The notes under the pieces were generated by a model. That model ran no database searches, was not told where the DNA came from, and saw only the letters and a program-made list of their open reading frames with translations. From positions 1,922,001 to 1,986,000 of the forward strand of contig NZ_BLZR01000001.1 in NCBI RefSeq assembly GCF_014193895.1: DNA of 64,000 nt, in the 5' to 3' direction. The stretch comes from Clostridium fungisolvens (lineage in GTDB: Bacteria > Bacillota > Clostridia > Clostridiales > Clostridiaceae). Below, one piece after another: positions 35,309-45,184 of this stretch; the first letter of the stretch is position 1, and each line of letters starts with the position of its first letter. Position numbers and translations under genes: made by a program.

Positions 35309-37588
35309 ATGGACAATGAATGGATTATAAGTGACAATAGTTTAGAAGAAAAAGATCTTTTAAAGAATGAAAGTCTTTTCAACGTATCAAATGGCTACTT
35401 AGGGGTTAGAGGTAACTTTGAAGAAAAGTACCCTGAAAATTATAAAACCATAAGAGGAACTTATATAAATGCATTTTATGAAGATGCTCCTATTCAGTAT
35501 GGTGAGAAGGCGTATGCTTTTCCTGAGACAATGCAAAAGATTGTAAATGTCACTGATTCTCAGGATATTGATATAATAATAAACGGTGAAAAGTTTTCTG
35601 TATTCCAAGGAACTATTAAAGATTTCAATAGATATGTAGATATAAAAAAAGGATGTTACATAAGGGAAATACAATGGGTTTCACCACTAGGAAAAGAACT
35701 TAAGATTAAAATAACAAGAATGGCATCCTTAAAGTATCTAGAACTATTTGTTATTAATTACGAAATTGAAAAAGTAAACTTTGATGAAGATATTATTATA
35801 GAATCATCGATAAATGGTGATGTCGCTAACTTTACCGACGAAAATGACCCAAGAGTAGGCACTGATCATGCAAAGATACTGTCTGTAAAATCAATTACAG
35901 CAGAAAAAGAAGTTATGCAAATAGTATCTGAAACAGAAAATTCAAAGAATATTGTTGCAATGACTACTAAACATAAATGTGATGCTGAGCATGAAGTAAC
36001 TGTTGAAAAAACAGATAAAAGCGTTAAAGCAATTATTAAAATTGGTACTGAAAGCAGATTAATAAATTTTACAAAGTATAATGTATATACTGACTCGAGG
36101 CGTCATGAAAATGTAGAAAAATGCGGCTTTGAAATAGCTGGAAAACTAAGTTCAATATCTTTTGAAAGCTTACGTGAGAAACAAGAAGAGTATCTAAATA
36201 AATTCTGGAGTTTAGCAGATATAGATATTGTTGGTGATGAGAAACTTCACCAAGGACTTAAATATAATTTGTATCAGCTATTGCAAGCAGTAGGGAAAGA
36301 TGAAAAAAGTAATATTACAGCTAAAGGCTTAAGTGGAGAAGGGTATGAAGGCCATTATTTCTGGGATACTGAAATATATATTCTTCCGTTTTTCACCTTA
36401 TGTTATCCTGAACTTGCTAAGGGGTTACTAAGATATCGTTATAATATTTTGGATGGAGCCAGAGAAAGAGCTCTTGAAATGGGGCATAAAAAAGGAGCTG
36501 CCTATCCTTGGAGAACTATTATAGGTAAGGAGTGTTCTTCTTACTTTCCAGCTGGAACAGCCCAGTATCACATTAACGGAGATATAGCTTATTCCTATGT
36601 GCAGTACTATTTAGCAACAGGAGATTTTGATTTTATAAAAGAATTTGGTGCAGAAGTAATTTTTGAGACAGCAAGGATTTGGCTTGAAATTGGTCATTTT
36701 GATAAAGGCTTATTTAAAATCGATGCGGTTACTGGGCCTGATGAGTATACAGCCATAGTAAATAATAATTACTATACAAATGTTATGGCTAAATACAACT
36801 TGAAATGGGCTGTAAAGTTTTATAATGAATTAAGATGCAAAGATCAGAAGACACTTGAAATTTTAAGTGACAAGATAGGAATTACAGAAGAGGAAGTTAA
36901 AAACTTTGAAGATGCTTATACAAATATGTATTTACCATATAATGAAGAGTTAAAAATAAATGCTCAAGACGACACTTTTTTAAGTAAGGCAGTATGGGAT
37001 TTTGAAAATACACCAAAGGAAAACTATCCATTGCTTCTAAACTATCATCCACTAACAATCTATAGGTATCAAGTTTTAAAGCAGGCAGATACAGTGTTAG
37101 CTCATTTTCTAATAGAAGATGAAGCCGACTTTAATACAATCAAAAACTCATATGATTATTATGAAAAAATTACAACTCATGATTCATCCTTATCTTGTGC
37201 AGCTTACAGTATTATGGCTTCTAAAGTAGGATACCAAAACTTAGCATATAAATATTTTATTGAAACTGCAAGACTAGATTTAGATGATACACATGGAAAT
37301 ACAAAAGATGGTATACACACTGCCAATATGGGGGGAACCTGGATGGCTATAGTGTATGGGTTTGCTGGATTAAGAATAAAAGAAGATTATATTTCATTAT
37401 CCCCAAAGTTACCTGAGATTTGGAATGAGCTAAGTTTTGGATTTTCATATAAGGGTAATCATATTAAAGTTTATATGAAAAAAGACAAAACAGAGATAAT
37501 AAGTGAAGGTAAATCTTTAATTGTTTTAAAATTAAATAAAACATTATATGAAATTACAGGGAGTAAAAAGATCGAGATATTAAATTAA
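35309..37588 (+). CDS. Glycoside hydrolase family 65 disaccharide phosphorylase
   Basis: This 759-aa GH65 protein has the N-terminal beta-sandwich, the (alpha/alpha)6 barrel and the C-terminal jelly roll of the family. Key motifs are GHYFWDTEIYILPFF, the catalytic acid E479 in VTGPDEYTAIVNNNYYTN, and KQADTVL, which belongs to the phosphate-binding side. Such enzymes phosphorolyse kojibiose, maltose, trehalose or nigerose to beta-glucose-1-phosphate and glucose. The exact disaccharide cannot be read from the motifs. It follows the sugar permeases by 95 bp. No beta-phosphoglucomutase lies in the window; the phosphohexomutase at 46934 is an alpha type. Confidence 0.9.
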   Translation: MDNEWIISDNSLEEKDLLKNESLFNVSNGYLGVRGNFEEKYPENYKTIRGTYINAFYEDAPIQYGEKAYAFPETMQKIVNVTDSQDIDIIINGEKFSVFQGTIKDFNRYVDIKKGCYIREIQWVSPLGKELKIKITRMASLKYLELFVINYEIEKVNFDEDIIIESSINGDVANFTDENDPRVGTDHAKILSVKSITAEKEVMQIVSETENSKNIVAMTTKHKCDAEHEVTVEKTDKSVKAIIKIGTESRLINFTKYNVYTDSRRHENVEKCGFEIAGKLSSISFESLREKQEEYLNKFWSLADIDIVGDEKLHQGLKYNLYQLLQAVGKDEKSNITAKGLSGEGYEGHYFWDTEIYILPFFTLCYPELAKGLLRYRYNILDGARERALEMGHKKGAAYPWRTIIGKECSSYFPAGTAQYHINGDIAYSYVQYYLATGDFDFIKEFGAEVIFETARIWLEIGHFDKGLFKIDAVTGPDEYTAIVNNNYYTNVMAKYNLKWAVKFYNELRCKDQKTLEILSDKIGITEEEVKNFEDAYTNMYLPYNEELKINAQDDTFLSKAVWDFENTPKENYPLLLNYHPLTIYRYQVLKQADTVLAHFLIEDEADFNTIKNSYDYYEKITTHDSSLSCAAYSIMASKVGYQNLAYKYFIETARLDLDDTHGNTKDGIHTANMGGTWMAIVYGFAGLRIKEDYISLSPKLPEIWNELSFGFSYKGNHIKVYMKKDKTEIISEGKSLIVLKLNKTLYEITGSKKIEILN

Positions 37589-37594
37589 CATGAT

Positions 37595-37640
37595 GAACCG
37601 AGCAAAGATGTTAAAAGCATTTAAGCTCGGTTCGATTTTT
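37595..37640 (+). terminator. Rho-independent terminator after GH65
   Basis: GAACCGAGC (37595-37603) and GCTCGGTTC (37625-37633) form a perfect 9-bp stem with a T-run. A weaker ACCAG/CTGGT stem follows near 37691-37715. The rest of the gap up to 38030 is AT-rich with nothing recognised. Confidence 0.85.
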
Positions 37641-38031
37641 TACTGTAAATAAAGATTCTTTACATAAATAAATTGATTATAAATCTATGGACCAGTTGTT
37701 AGACTTGTTAAGCCTCTGCTGGTTCTTTATTTTTAAATCAATAAGCTCCATTGATGAATGTATTTTTAATATCTGCTAAAGCACATTATTGAAATCAAGT
37801 GGTTATATATACTATGCTTTAATTACTTACGCAAATAATTTCTTAAACATAGCCTGTTTTTAAGAGTTTATAATTTTTTCTAGATATGAAAATTTAATAA
37901 ATAATAAGAAAACTAACATTAAAAATAATATAATAAAAATATATAGTCCAGAAATTAGTAAAGATAATTACAGAACTTACACTGAATTGTTGTTGAAAAT
38001 AAGATAACCGTGAATTAGAATTGTAAGCGTA

Positions 38032-38045
38032 TTCAGTATATTAAG
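38032..38045 (+). promoter_or_regulatory. cre-like site before the PTS regulator
   Basis: TGTAAGCGTATTCA matches 13 of 14 positions of the cre consensus TGWAARCGYTWNCW. It lies about 50 bp before the regulator start, suggesting catabolite control of the PTS locus. A weaker match on the other strand is at 40580-40593, before the SIS gene. Confidence 0.55.
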
Positions 38046-38096
38046 ATGTTAGCAATAATATAAATAATCATTAAAAAGTAATGGAGGTTCATTACT

Positions 38097-40175
38097 ATGG
38101 ATAAGGAAATTGTAATAATTCTTAAACTTTTACTTGAAAGAACTTTAATTACTACTAAAGAATTAATGGATGAGACAGGCTTATCTATAAGACAAATCAC
38201 ATATAGAATCAGTAAAATTAATGATTTATTAAAGTCTCAGAAAGTACCTCCTATCTCTTTAAGATATAACAAGGATTTGATACTTAAATCAGAAACAAGA
38301 GATGCAATCCTTGAAATAATTCAGCAACATGATTCGGAAAAAGCTTTCTATCTAAAAAAAGATGAGAGACTTGCTTTTATGTATTTAACTCTATTTATAA
38401 ATTTAGAATACCTTTCATTAAATCATTTTATTGATGCAATGAAAGTAAGTAGATCAAGCATACTTATGGATTTTAAAGATTTAGGTGAGATCTTAAAAGA
38501 AAATGGAGTGTATATTAAAAATAATCGAACTAATGGATATTATTTAATAGGTTCTGAGATGGAAATAAGAAGACTTATGATAAAAATTGTTATAAATACA
38601 TTATCTATAAACAGAGATTGCAAGATTTTTAATCTATTTATTAAAGAATATAAATTGGATAACTTTCAGAAATCAAAAGAGATAATATCTAATCTAGCGT
38701 TAAAGCATAATATTAAATTTGTAGAAGACAGGCTTCTTGAGTTTATTTATATCTTCACTTTCTTGAAAGCTAGGATGATTTCAAAGAAAAAAAGTGAATA
38801 TGAAGTATCTAAGATACCTAATATTTCTGTAATAAAGTTAATGAAAGAATATAATTTCACAGAGGATTTATTATACAGCTTTGAAAATGGTAATATGATT
38901 CAATCTTTTGATGCCAATTACATAAGTGCTTGGATTATTGGTATTTCAGTAGGAAGTACAAAAGACAAAACAGAGGATATTTCAATAATTTCTAAGATAG
39001 TAATAAGAATAATGACTAGGTTTGAATCATTAAGCGGATTTCACTACATGAATCGTGATGGAATTTTTGAACAATTATATTCACATTTTAGGCCAGCATA
39101 TTATAGACTTCTTTTTAAGCTGCCAATTTACAATACTCTTTGTGAAAAGGTTAAAACAGAGTATAAAGAATTATATAAATTAGTAAGCGAGACAATGAAA
39201 CCTTTTAGTGAACTTTTTGATCAAGATATACCTGAGGATGAGCTAGCGTATCTGACTATACACTTTGGCGCAATATTATTTAATGGAAATGAATCTATTA
39301 TACCTCCTAAAAAGAAGGCTCTTATAGTTTGTTCAGGAGGTATAGGTAGTTCAGCAATTTTATATACAGAGTTAAAAAATTTATTCCCAGAATTACATTT
39401 TCTTTTGCCTATTGAATTATCTAAATTAAATGATATATGTGAGCCTATAGACATAATATTTACATCTAACTATAGCGCAGAACTTATGGAAATAGAGAAT
39501 CCATTAATAAAAGTAAGTCCAGTTATGACCTTAAAAGAAAAATCTCAGGTTAAGCGTGAAGTATACATGCTTTTAGGAAATACATTTTTGAGGCAGCCTA
39601 GAGTGGAAGAAGTTATTGAAATTGTTAGAAAAAATACTAAGATTATTTCCGAAGATGTGCTTTATAATGAGCTTCAAGCATATTTCTCACGTATGGAGAA
39701 TTTTTCAATAAAAGAGCAAGGAGAGTTCGTTCTTAGCGATATTATAAGTGAAAATCTTATACGGCTAGGAGTTGCTGCAAAAGATTGGGAGGACGCTATA
39801 AGAAAATCAGCCTCAGTTCTGCTGAAAAACGATAAAATTACAGCTCCCTATATTGATGCCATGATTACCACAGCAAAAGAATCGGGGCCTTATATAGTTA
39901 TAACGAAGCATGTAGCTCTTCCACATGCAAAACCAGAGGCTGGAGCTAAGGAAACTGCAATGGGAATAGCTGTTTTACAGTCTCCTATTGAATTTGGGAA
40001 TAAGGGGAATGACCCAGTAAAATATGTATTTTGTCTAAGTGCTGTAGACCATGAAAAACATCTTCAAGCTATGGCTGAGTTTTTAGAGCTATTAGAAAAA
40101 GAAGAGTTTTATCATATTTTAGACAACGCAAAAGATCCAAGTGAAATTATGAACTATATTAAAGCTATGGAATGA
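38097..40175 (+). CDS. PRD-containing PTS transcriptional activator (UlaR/MtlR-like, with EIIB and EIIA domains)
   Basis: This 692-aa regulator has N-terminal helix-turn-helix domains (residues about 1-100) and two PTS regulation domains (about 170-400). An EIIB-like domain follows with C412 in LIVCSGGIGSS. The C-terminal EIIA domain (about 545-690) has the phosphorylatable histidine H610 in VALPHAKPEAG. It senses PTS flux by phosphorylation and activates the sugar locus downstream. Its EIIA domain is about 70-75% identical, counted by eye, to the separate EIIA at 45591-46040. That marks the regulator as belonging to this PTS. Confidence 0.9.
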   Translation: MDKEIVIILKLLLERTLITTKELMDETGLSIRQITYRISKINDLLKSQKVPPISLRYNKDLILKSETRDAILEIIQQHDSEKAFYLKKDERLAFMYLTLFINLEYLSLNHFIDAMKVSRSSILMDFKDLGEILKENGVYIKNNRTNGYYLIGSEMEIRRLMIKIVINTLSINRDCKIFNLFIKEYKLDNFQKSKEIISNLALKHNIKFVEDRLLEFIYIFTFLKARMISKKKSEYEVSKIPNISVIKLMKEYNFTEDLLYSFENGNMIQSFDANYISAWIIGISVGSTKDKTEDISIISKIVIRIMTRFESLSGFHYMNRDGIFEQLYSHFRPAYYRLLFKLPIYNTLCEKVKTEYKELYKLVSETMKPFSELFDQDIPEDELAYLTIHFGAILFNGNESIIPPKKKALIVCSGGIGSSAILYTELKNLFPELHFLLPIELSKLNDICEPIDIIFTSNYSAELMEIENPLIKVSPVMTLKEKSQVKREVYMLLGNTFLRQPRVEEVIEIVRKNTKIISEDVLYNELQAYFSRMENFSIKEQGEFVLSDIISENLIRLGVAAKDWEDAIRKSASVLLKNDKITAPYIDAMITTAKESGPYIVITKHVALPHAKPEAGAKETAMGIAVLQSPIEFGNKGNDPVKYVFCLSAVDHEKHLQAMAEFLELLEKEEFYHILDNAKDPSEIMNYIKAME

Positions 40176-40281
40176 TGAGAAGTGTAAGATAGTTTTAATA
40201 AAATAGTAGTTTTGAAGACTTAATTTTTGAATAATAAATTAATGAAAATATAGCTTCCAAAGTAGTACTTTGAAAGAACTT

Positions 40282-40362
40282 AAAAAATGGACATGGTATA
40301 AAGTAGAGGTCGCTGAAAAACCATTGGTTTTCAGTAATTTCTATAAAATCATGTCATTTTTT
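40282..40362 (+). terminator. Two-tier hairpin, probable terminator
   Basis: Outer arms AAAAAATGGACATG (40282-40295) and CATGTCATTTTTT (40350-40362) enclose CTGAAAAACCA/TGGTTTTCAG. T-rich sequence follows. It would end the regulator transcript. The rest of the gap to 40667 is AT-rich with no gene seen. Confidence 0.65.
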
Positions 40363-40667
40363 ATTTTTGCGCTTTTAAAGAATAGTGTTGAAATTGAAAA
40401 AAAGCTTCTCTGATACATATATAAAACTCATAGAAAAATATAGAATATCAGCATTATGTTACACAGGGAAACTAAGATGATTCTTATTTAAGTGTATTGT
40501 ATGTTGTTGTTCAAAACAAAAGTTAGACTTAAATATCATTGAAAAGGAAAAAAATGTAACTTACAATTAAAGCATGAAGTTCAAACGATTACAAAAATCT
40601 TATAAAGATTCAAAGATGCAATATATATTAGGTTTAGACTTCAAAAATTGTTAAAGGAAGTGATACG

Positions 40668-41285
40668 GTGCCATATAGTGAAAAGAAAAAAGAAATTCTA
40701 GATAAATATCTAGATGTTCTTTCAATAGAAACAAGTAAATTTATAAATAGCATAAACTTTGAAGCACTGGCTAAAGCTGAACAGTTAATTTTAGAAGCAG
40801 AGAAGGACAATAATAGAGTTCATGTAACAGGAATTGGAAAACCTGCGCATGCATCAGCATATATTGCATCTTTATTATCGTCAACAGGAACACCTTCTTA
40901 TACTCTCCATGGCACAGAAGCTGTACATGGTTCTGCAGGACAAGTAGTTCCCGGTGATGTGGTAATTGCCATTTCTAACAGCGGTGAAACTGAAGAGCTG
41001 AAAGCAACTGTTACAACCTTAAAGAAAAATGGAGCTAAAATTATTTCTGTAACAGGAAATAAAGAATCCTGGCTTGCTAAAGAAGGAGATGTACTACTGT
41101 TTGCCGGTGTCGAAAACGAAGGTGGAGAGTTAAATAAAGCGCCTCGTTCATCAATAATTGCAGAAATAATAGTTTTACAAAGTTTGAGTATATTACTACA
41201 AAACACTAAGGGGTTAACCTTAGAACAGTATGGTAACTGGCATCCTGGTGGAGCTTTAGGGAAATCAATTAGAGAAGTATTTTAG
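40668..41285 (+). CDS. SIS-domain sugar-phosphate isomerase, arabinose-5-phosphate isomerase-like without CBS domains
   Basis: This 205-aa single SIS domain belongs to the KdsD/KpsF/GutQ group. Visible are GIGKPAHASAYIASLLSSTG, the phosphate-binding AISNSGETEE and the diagnostic HPGGALGK near the C terminus. The two CBS domains of the E. coli enzymes are absent, as in the characterised Clostridium tetani enzyme, to my recollection. The reaction would be D-arabinose-5-phosphate to D-ribulose-5-phosphate. The GTG start follows AAAGGAAG. It sits directly before a DapA-type aldolase, so a pentose phosphate released by that aldolase is a reasonable substrate. Confidence 0.82.
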   Translation: MPYSEKKKEILDKYLDVLSIETSKFINSINFEALAKAEQLILEAEKDNNRVHVTGIGKPAHASAYIASLLSSTGTPSYTLHGTEAVHGSAGQVVPGDVVIAISNSGETEELKATVTTLKKNGAKIISVTGNKESWLAKEGDVLLFAGVENEGGELNKAPRSSIIAEIIVLQSLSILLQNTKGLTLEQYGNWHPGGALGKSIREVF

Positions 41286-41360
41286 TGCAGTTTACAAGTA
41301 TGTTTGTTTCAACAAAAATTTTAGGTTAAATATTGGAAATAGATAAGTTGGAGGAAGGGC

Positions 41361-42257
41361 ATGAAGATAAAAGGAATTATTACGGCAATGGTTACTCCTT
41401 TTGATGAAAATCAGGAGATCAATAGCAAAGCCACAAAACAGTTGATAAATAAATTAATAAGTAGTGGAGTTGATGGAATATTCATATTAGGAACAAATGG
41501 TGAATTTCATATGTTGTCAGAGGATGAAAAAGTAGCTTTTGCAAAAATAGTTATTGATGAAGTTGATAAACGTGTTCCTGTATATGTTGGAACAGGAGGA
41601 AATAGCACTTGTGAGGTTATAGCACTGTCAAAAAAGATGGAAGCCATTGGAGCAGATGCATTATCAGTAATAACCCCATATTTTTTAGTACCAACGCAAG
41701 AAGAAGTTATAATTCACTATAAATCAGTTGCTGAATCTGTGAAAATCCCAATCATTCTTTACAATATTCCAAAGAATACTGGGATGAACTTAGAAGTTTC
41801 CACAGTGGCTGAGCTGGCAAAGGTTAAGAATATTAACGGAATAAAAGACAGCAGTGGAAAACTTGAGAATATCAAAAATTATATTGAAGCTACTAAAGAC
41901 CAGGATTTTTGTGTGTTGTCAGGATCTGATTCCTTAATCTTAAAATCCTTACAGCTCGGGGCAACTGGTGCAATAGCAGCTACATCTAATCTACTTACAG
42001 AACTTGATGTTTCTATCTATAAGAATTTTTTAACTGGTGATATGGATACTGCAGAAAAAGCTCAGAAGGATCTTGAGGTATTGAGAACGACTCTAAAATT
42101 AGGAACAGTTCCATCTATTTTAAAAAAATCAGTAGAACTTTCAGGAATCCCAGTAGGTCCTGCAAGACTTCCGGTAACCGAACCAAATCCAGAAGTAGTT
42201 GAAAAGATAAAAGAAATGCTAAATTACTATGGAATTTCATGTAATTCGAATCAATAG
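41361..42257 (+). CDS. DapA/NanA-superfamily pyruvate aldolase
   Basis: This 298-aa class I aldolase of the dihydrodipicolinate synthase/N-acetylneuraminate lyase superfamily has Schiff-base lysine K162 in NGIKDSSG, tyrosine Y134 in LYNIPKNTG and the pyruvate-carboxylate loop GTNGEF. In a PTS sugar locus between an arabinose-5-phosphate-isomerase-like gene and EIIB it is unlikely to serve lysine synthesis. A 2-keto-3-deoxy sugar acid (or its phosphate) is the expected substrate. GGAGGAAG precedes the ATG. Confidence 0.85.
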   Translation: MKIKGIITAMVTPFDENQEINSKATKQLINKLISSGVDGIFILGTNGEFHMLSEDEKVAFAKIVIDEVDKRVPVYVGTGGNSTCEVIALSKKMEAIGADALSVITPYFLVPTQEEVIIHYKSVAESVKIPIILYNIPKNTGMNLEVSTVAELAKVKNINGIKDSSGKLENIKNYIEATKDQDFCVLSGSDSLILKSLQLGATGAIAATSNLLTELDVSIYKNFLTGDMDTAEKAQKDLEVLRTTLKLGTVPSILKKSVELSGIPVGPARLPVTEPNPEVVEKIKEMLNYYGISCNSNQ

Positions 42258-42442
42258 ACTAGTTATATTATATTTTTAAAAATATGGCATTAAGTTTAAC
42301 AATAATATGTAACTAAATTTTATTATAATACTTTACTTATTCAAGATAGTTGTAGATTTTATTAAAGAATTTATTAAAAGCAATCAGCCAGAGAAAGTGT
42401 TTGATTAAATATATCAAAATGTAAAAGAAAGAGGGAGATTTT

Positions 42443-42727
42443 ATGTATAATGCATTAGTAGCTTGTAGGACAGGTATGGGATCTAGTATGCTTCTTAAAA
42501 TTAAGGTTGATCAAGTGGTTAAGGAAAATGGATACGACATTAGTGTTGAACATTCAAATTTAGATGCAATAGAAGGTGGCAATTGGGACTTTATTGTAAC
42601 AATGGCTGATATAACTGATGATGTAAAAAATAAAGTTCCATATTGTATAGCAATACAGAACTTGATGGATAAGCAAGAGATAAAAAAGGGGATTGAAGGA
42701 TTTTTAGAATTTAGAAGCAAAAAATAA
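42443..42727 (+). CDS. PTS EIIB component, ascorbate/galactitol type
   Basis: This 94-aa phosphocarrier domain has the active-site cysteine C8 in ALVACRTGMGSSMLL, the P-loop pattern of UlaB/GatB-type EIIB. It passes phosphate from EIIA (45591) to the incoming substrate at EIIC, whose gene starts 19 bp downstream. RBS AGAGGGAG. Confidence 0.9.
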   Translation: MYNALVACRTGMGSSMLLKIKVDQVVKENGYDISVEHSNLDAIEGGNWDFIVTMADITDDVKNKVPYCIAIQNLMDKQEIKKGIEGFLEFRSKK

Positions 42728-42746
42728 ATAAGGGGGATTAATATAA

Positions 42747-44015
42747 ATGAAAATTATCATTAGTTTATTAAGTAATGCCGGAATTTTAGTAGGTCTTATT
42801 TCAATGGTTGGTCTTATCCTACAAAAGAAATCTGCTGACGATGTTATTAAAGGAACTGCAAAAACAATCATAGGATTCTTAATATTTGGTATTGGTAGTT
42901 CTACTTTGAGTGGGGCTCTCGGTAACTTTAATACATTATTCCAAAAAGGTTTTGGTATAACTGGAGTAGTTACACAGGTTGAAGCTGCAACTGCCCTTGC
43001 ACAAGGAAAGTTTGGAACAGTAGTTGCTATAGTTATGATAATTGGATTTGCAATGAACTTATTCTTCGCAAAATTTACTAGATTCAAAAATATATTCTTA
43101 ACTGGACAACATAGCTTATATTTTGCTTGCGTCTTAACATTAGTTTTAAAAGCATGCAACGTAAATGATGTAGTAATAATAATAGTTGGTGGTATTCTTT
43201 TAGGATTTAGTGCAGCTAGCTTACCACAATTATGTCAAAGATATATGAGGAAAATTACAGGAAATGATTCTATAGCTATTGGACATTATAATCACCTTGC
43301 ATATGCTTTTTCAGGATTTTTAGGTGGAGTTGTAGGTAACCCAGAACAAAGTACAGAGAAATTCAAGTTTCCAAAATGGTTATCACTTTTTAGAGATTTC
43401 ATAATGTGTGTAGCAGTTGTTATGGTTATAATATTCTATGTTGCAGCTATAGCAGCAGGAGAAGCAACTACTCAGAAACTAGCTGGAAGCACTCACTGGC
43501 TTGTATTCCCATTAATCCAAGGATTGACTTTTGCAGCTGGTATGTCAGTTTTAATAACAGGTGTTCGTATGTTTATTTCAGAAATTACAGCAGCATTCGT
43601 TGTTATATCAGAAAAATATATTCCTAATTCTCGTCCAGCAGTTGATTGTCCTTCAGTATTCCCATTCGCACCAACAGCAGTTATTCTTGGATTTATAAGT
43701 GCATACTCAGCAGGGCTTGTTGCAATGGCAGTTATGATTTTAGTAAAGAGTTCAATAATTATGATTCCATCAGCAAGTATAGCCTTCTTCTCAGGTGGTA
43801 CTGCAGGGGTGTTTGGTAATTCAACAGGTGGTTGGAAAGGCTGTATAGCAGGCTCCTTCGTAGCAGGTATACTATTAGTAAGCTTACCACTTATGCTTTA
43901 TCCTGTATTTGCTCAACTTGGAATAGTAGGAGCTTCATTCCCTAATGTTGACTACAATATTATAGGAACAGTACTATATAAAGTTACTCAGTTTATTCAA
44001 TCAATTATCCACTAG
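42747..44015 (+). CDS. PTS EIIC component, ascorbate (UlaA/SgaT) type
   Basis: This 422-aa membrane permease of the UlaA family has about ten or eleven hydrophobic helices. Family motifs include GFGITGVVTQVEAA, the LTGQHSLYFACVL segment and PNSRPAVDCPSVFPFAPTA. It imports and phosphorylates its substrate with EIIB and EIIA. UlaA of E. coli takes L-ascorbate, but the enzymes of the ascorbate pathway (UlaG lactonase, UlaD decarboxylase) are missing here, so another acidic sugar is likely. AAGGGGGA precedes the ATG. Confidence 0.9.
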   Translation: MKIIISLLSNAGILVGLISMVGLILQKKSADDVIKGTAKTIIGFLIFGIGSSTLSGALGNFNTLFQKGFGITGVVTQVEAATALAQGKFGTVVAIVMIIGFAMNLFFAKFTRFKNIFLTGQHSLYFACVLTLVLKACNVNDVVIIIVGGILLGFSAASLPQLCQRYMRKITGNDSIAIGHYNHLAYAFSGFLGGVVGNPEQSTEKFKFPKWLSLFRDFIMCVAVVMVIIFYVAAIAAGEATTQKLAGSTHWLVFPLIQGLTFAAGMSVLITGVRMFISEITAAFVVISEKYIPNSRPAVDCPSVFPFAPTAVILGFISAYSAGLVAMAVMILVKSSIIMIPSASIAFFSGGTAGVFGNSTGGWKGCIAGSFVAGILLVSLPLMLYPVFAQLGIVGASFPNVDYNIIGTVLYKVTQFIQSIIH

Positions 44016-44044
44016 TTATAATTTGATTTCATAACCTCAATAAA

Positions 44045-44061
44045 GAAGTGGTTCATCTATA
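44045..44061. repeat. Solo right end of a P1 element
   Basis: GAAGTGGTTCATCTATA, the full 17-base P1 terminus, stands alone 30 bp after the EIIC stop codon with no matching left end. Confidence 0.65.
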
Positions 44062-44176
44062 TACATTTTAAACAAAGAGCCCTAAAGTGGCTCTTTGTTA
44101 ATATATAGGAAAATATAGTGAACCTAAATTTTTGTATAACCTGGATCTTATCCAAATTTAATAAGATCGCTTCAGC

Positions 44177-44377
44177 TACTTTTTTCACTGTAAAGGAAAC
44201 TATAAAATTTTTAAACTAGCTAAACCTAGAGATTTCAATATTTTTAGAAGTTTTTTGTGGTTATACAGTAAAAAATAAAATTTATGTCGCCTGCCAAATT
44301 TTCCTCATATGTATTCGGAAAGGCAGATGCGCAAAAAAAAGTTCACTGAAGAAGATCGCTTCAGCGACTTTTTTATA
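44177..44377. repeat. P3 repeat, ~200 bp, with terminator-like right end
   Basis: It starts TTTTTTCACTGTAAAGGAAA, has a middle part GCTAAACCTAGAGATTTCAA and CAGTAAAAAATAAAA, and ends in a CTTCAGCGACTTTTTTAT hairpin. A near copy of that end, GATCGCTTCAGCTACTTTTTT, also lies just before it at 44165. Related, diverged copies are at 50515-50692 and 59417-59590. It ends about 20 bp before the aldolase start, so that gene may depend on read-through or on a promoter inside the repeat. Confidence 0.6.
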
Positions 44378-44399
44378 AGAAATAAGGGTGGTGGAATTA

Positions 44400-45158
44400 A
44401 TGACATTAAAAGAACGGATATTTAAGGAAAAGTTGTATGGGGTCTTTATGAAAATTATAGATAATCCTGCTATTAACATTTTAGCTAAAGAGGCCAAATT
44501 AGATTTTATGTTTTATGATTGTGAGCATGGAATGTATACTTATGAGAAACTTCATAGCTTAATATTAATGGGAAACTCTGTTGGAGTACCAGCATTTGTA
44601 AGAGTGCCCCAATTATCAAAAGGTGACATCTCGAAGTCACTAGACTGTGGAGCAACAGGAGTTATGGTTCCAATGATTGAAGATAGAAAGCAAGCTGAAT
44701 TACTTGTTCAGTGGTCAAAATATCCTCCTGTTGGAAAAAGAGGATACTCAGGAGGTGCCAATACCGATTATAAACCATCAGGCAATCACAAGAATAATAT
44801 GGCTGAATTAAATAAGTCAGTAATATCAATTGCACAAATTGAAACAGAACTTGGGGTACAAAATATTGAAGAAATACTCACAGTAGAAGGAGTGGATGCA
44901 GTAATTGTTGGCCCAGCAGATCTAGCAATTTCTTTAGGAATCCCGGGAGATTATTTTAACGAAATTGAAATCCAAGCAATAGATAAAGTTGCGTGTGCCT
45001 GTGAAAAGTACAAGAAGGGCTTTGGAATAATTGGAAAATTAGAATTGATAGAAAGATACAAAAATCAAATAAACTTTTTGATCAGTAAAATTGATGTAGA
45101 TATAATAAGAGAGGGATTTGCAAAATCTGTAGAGGATTTTGATAATTTATATATTTGA
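44400..45158 (+). CDS. HpcH/HpaI-family class II aldolase
   Basis: This 252-aa metal-dependent aldolase resembles 2-keto-3-deoxyglucarate/rhamnonate and 4-hydroxy-2-oxoheptanedioate aldolases. The metal-binding glutamate lies in IAQIETELGVQN and the aspartate in VIVGPADLAISLG. The histidine is in DCEHGMYTYE and the arginine-rich loop is GKRGYSGGANTDY. The ATG at 44400 follows GGTGG. It is the second of three pyruvate-forming aldolases in this PTS locus and directly follows a P3 repeat. Confidence 0.87.
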   Translation: MTLKERIFKEKLYGVFMKIIDNPAINILAKEAKLDFMFYDCEHGMYTYEKLHSLILMGNSVGVPAFVRVPQLSKGDISKSLDCGATGVMVPMIEDRKQAELLVQWSKYPPVGKRGYSGGANTDYKPSGNHKNNMAELNKSVISIAQIETELGVQNIEEILTVEGVDAVIVGPADLAISLGIPGDYFNEIEIQAIDKVACACEKYKKGFGIIGKLELIERYKNQINFLISKIDVDIIREGFAKSVEDFDNLYI

Positions 45159-45184
45159 TATTTCAACATATAGTTAAACATATA

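Noticed and set aside
41361..42257. Dihydrodipicolinate synthase for lysine synthesis
   Set aside because: It lies inside a PTS sugar locus with other sugar-acid aldolases and far from lysine genes.
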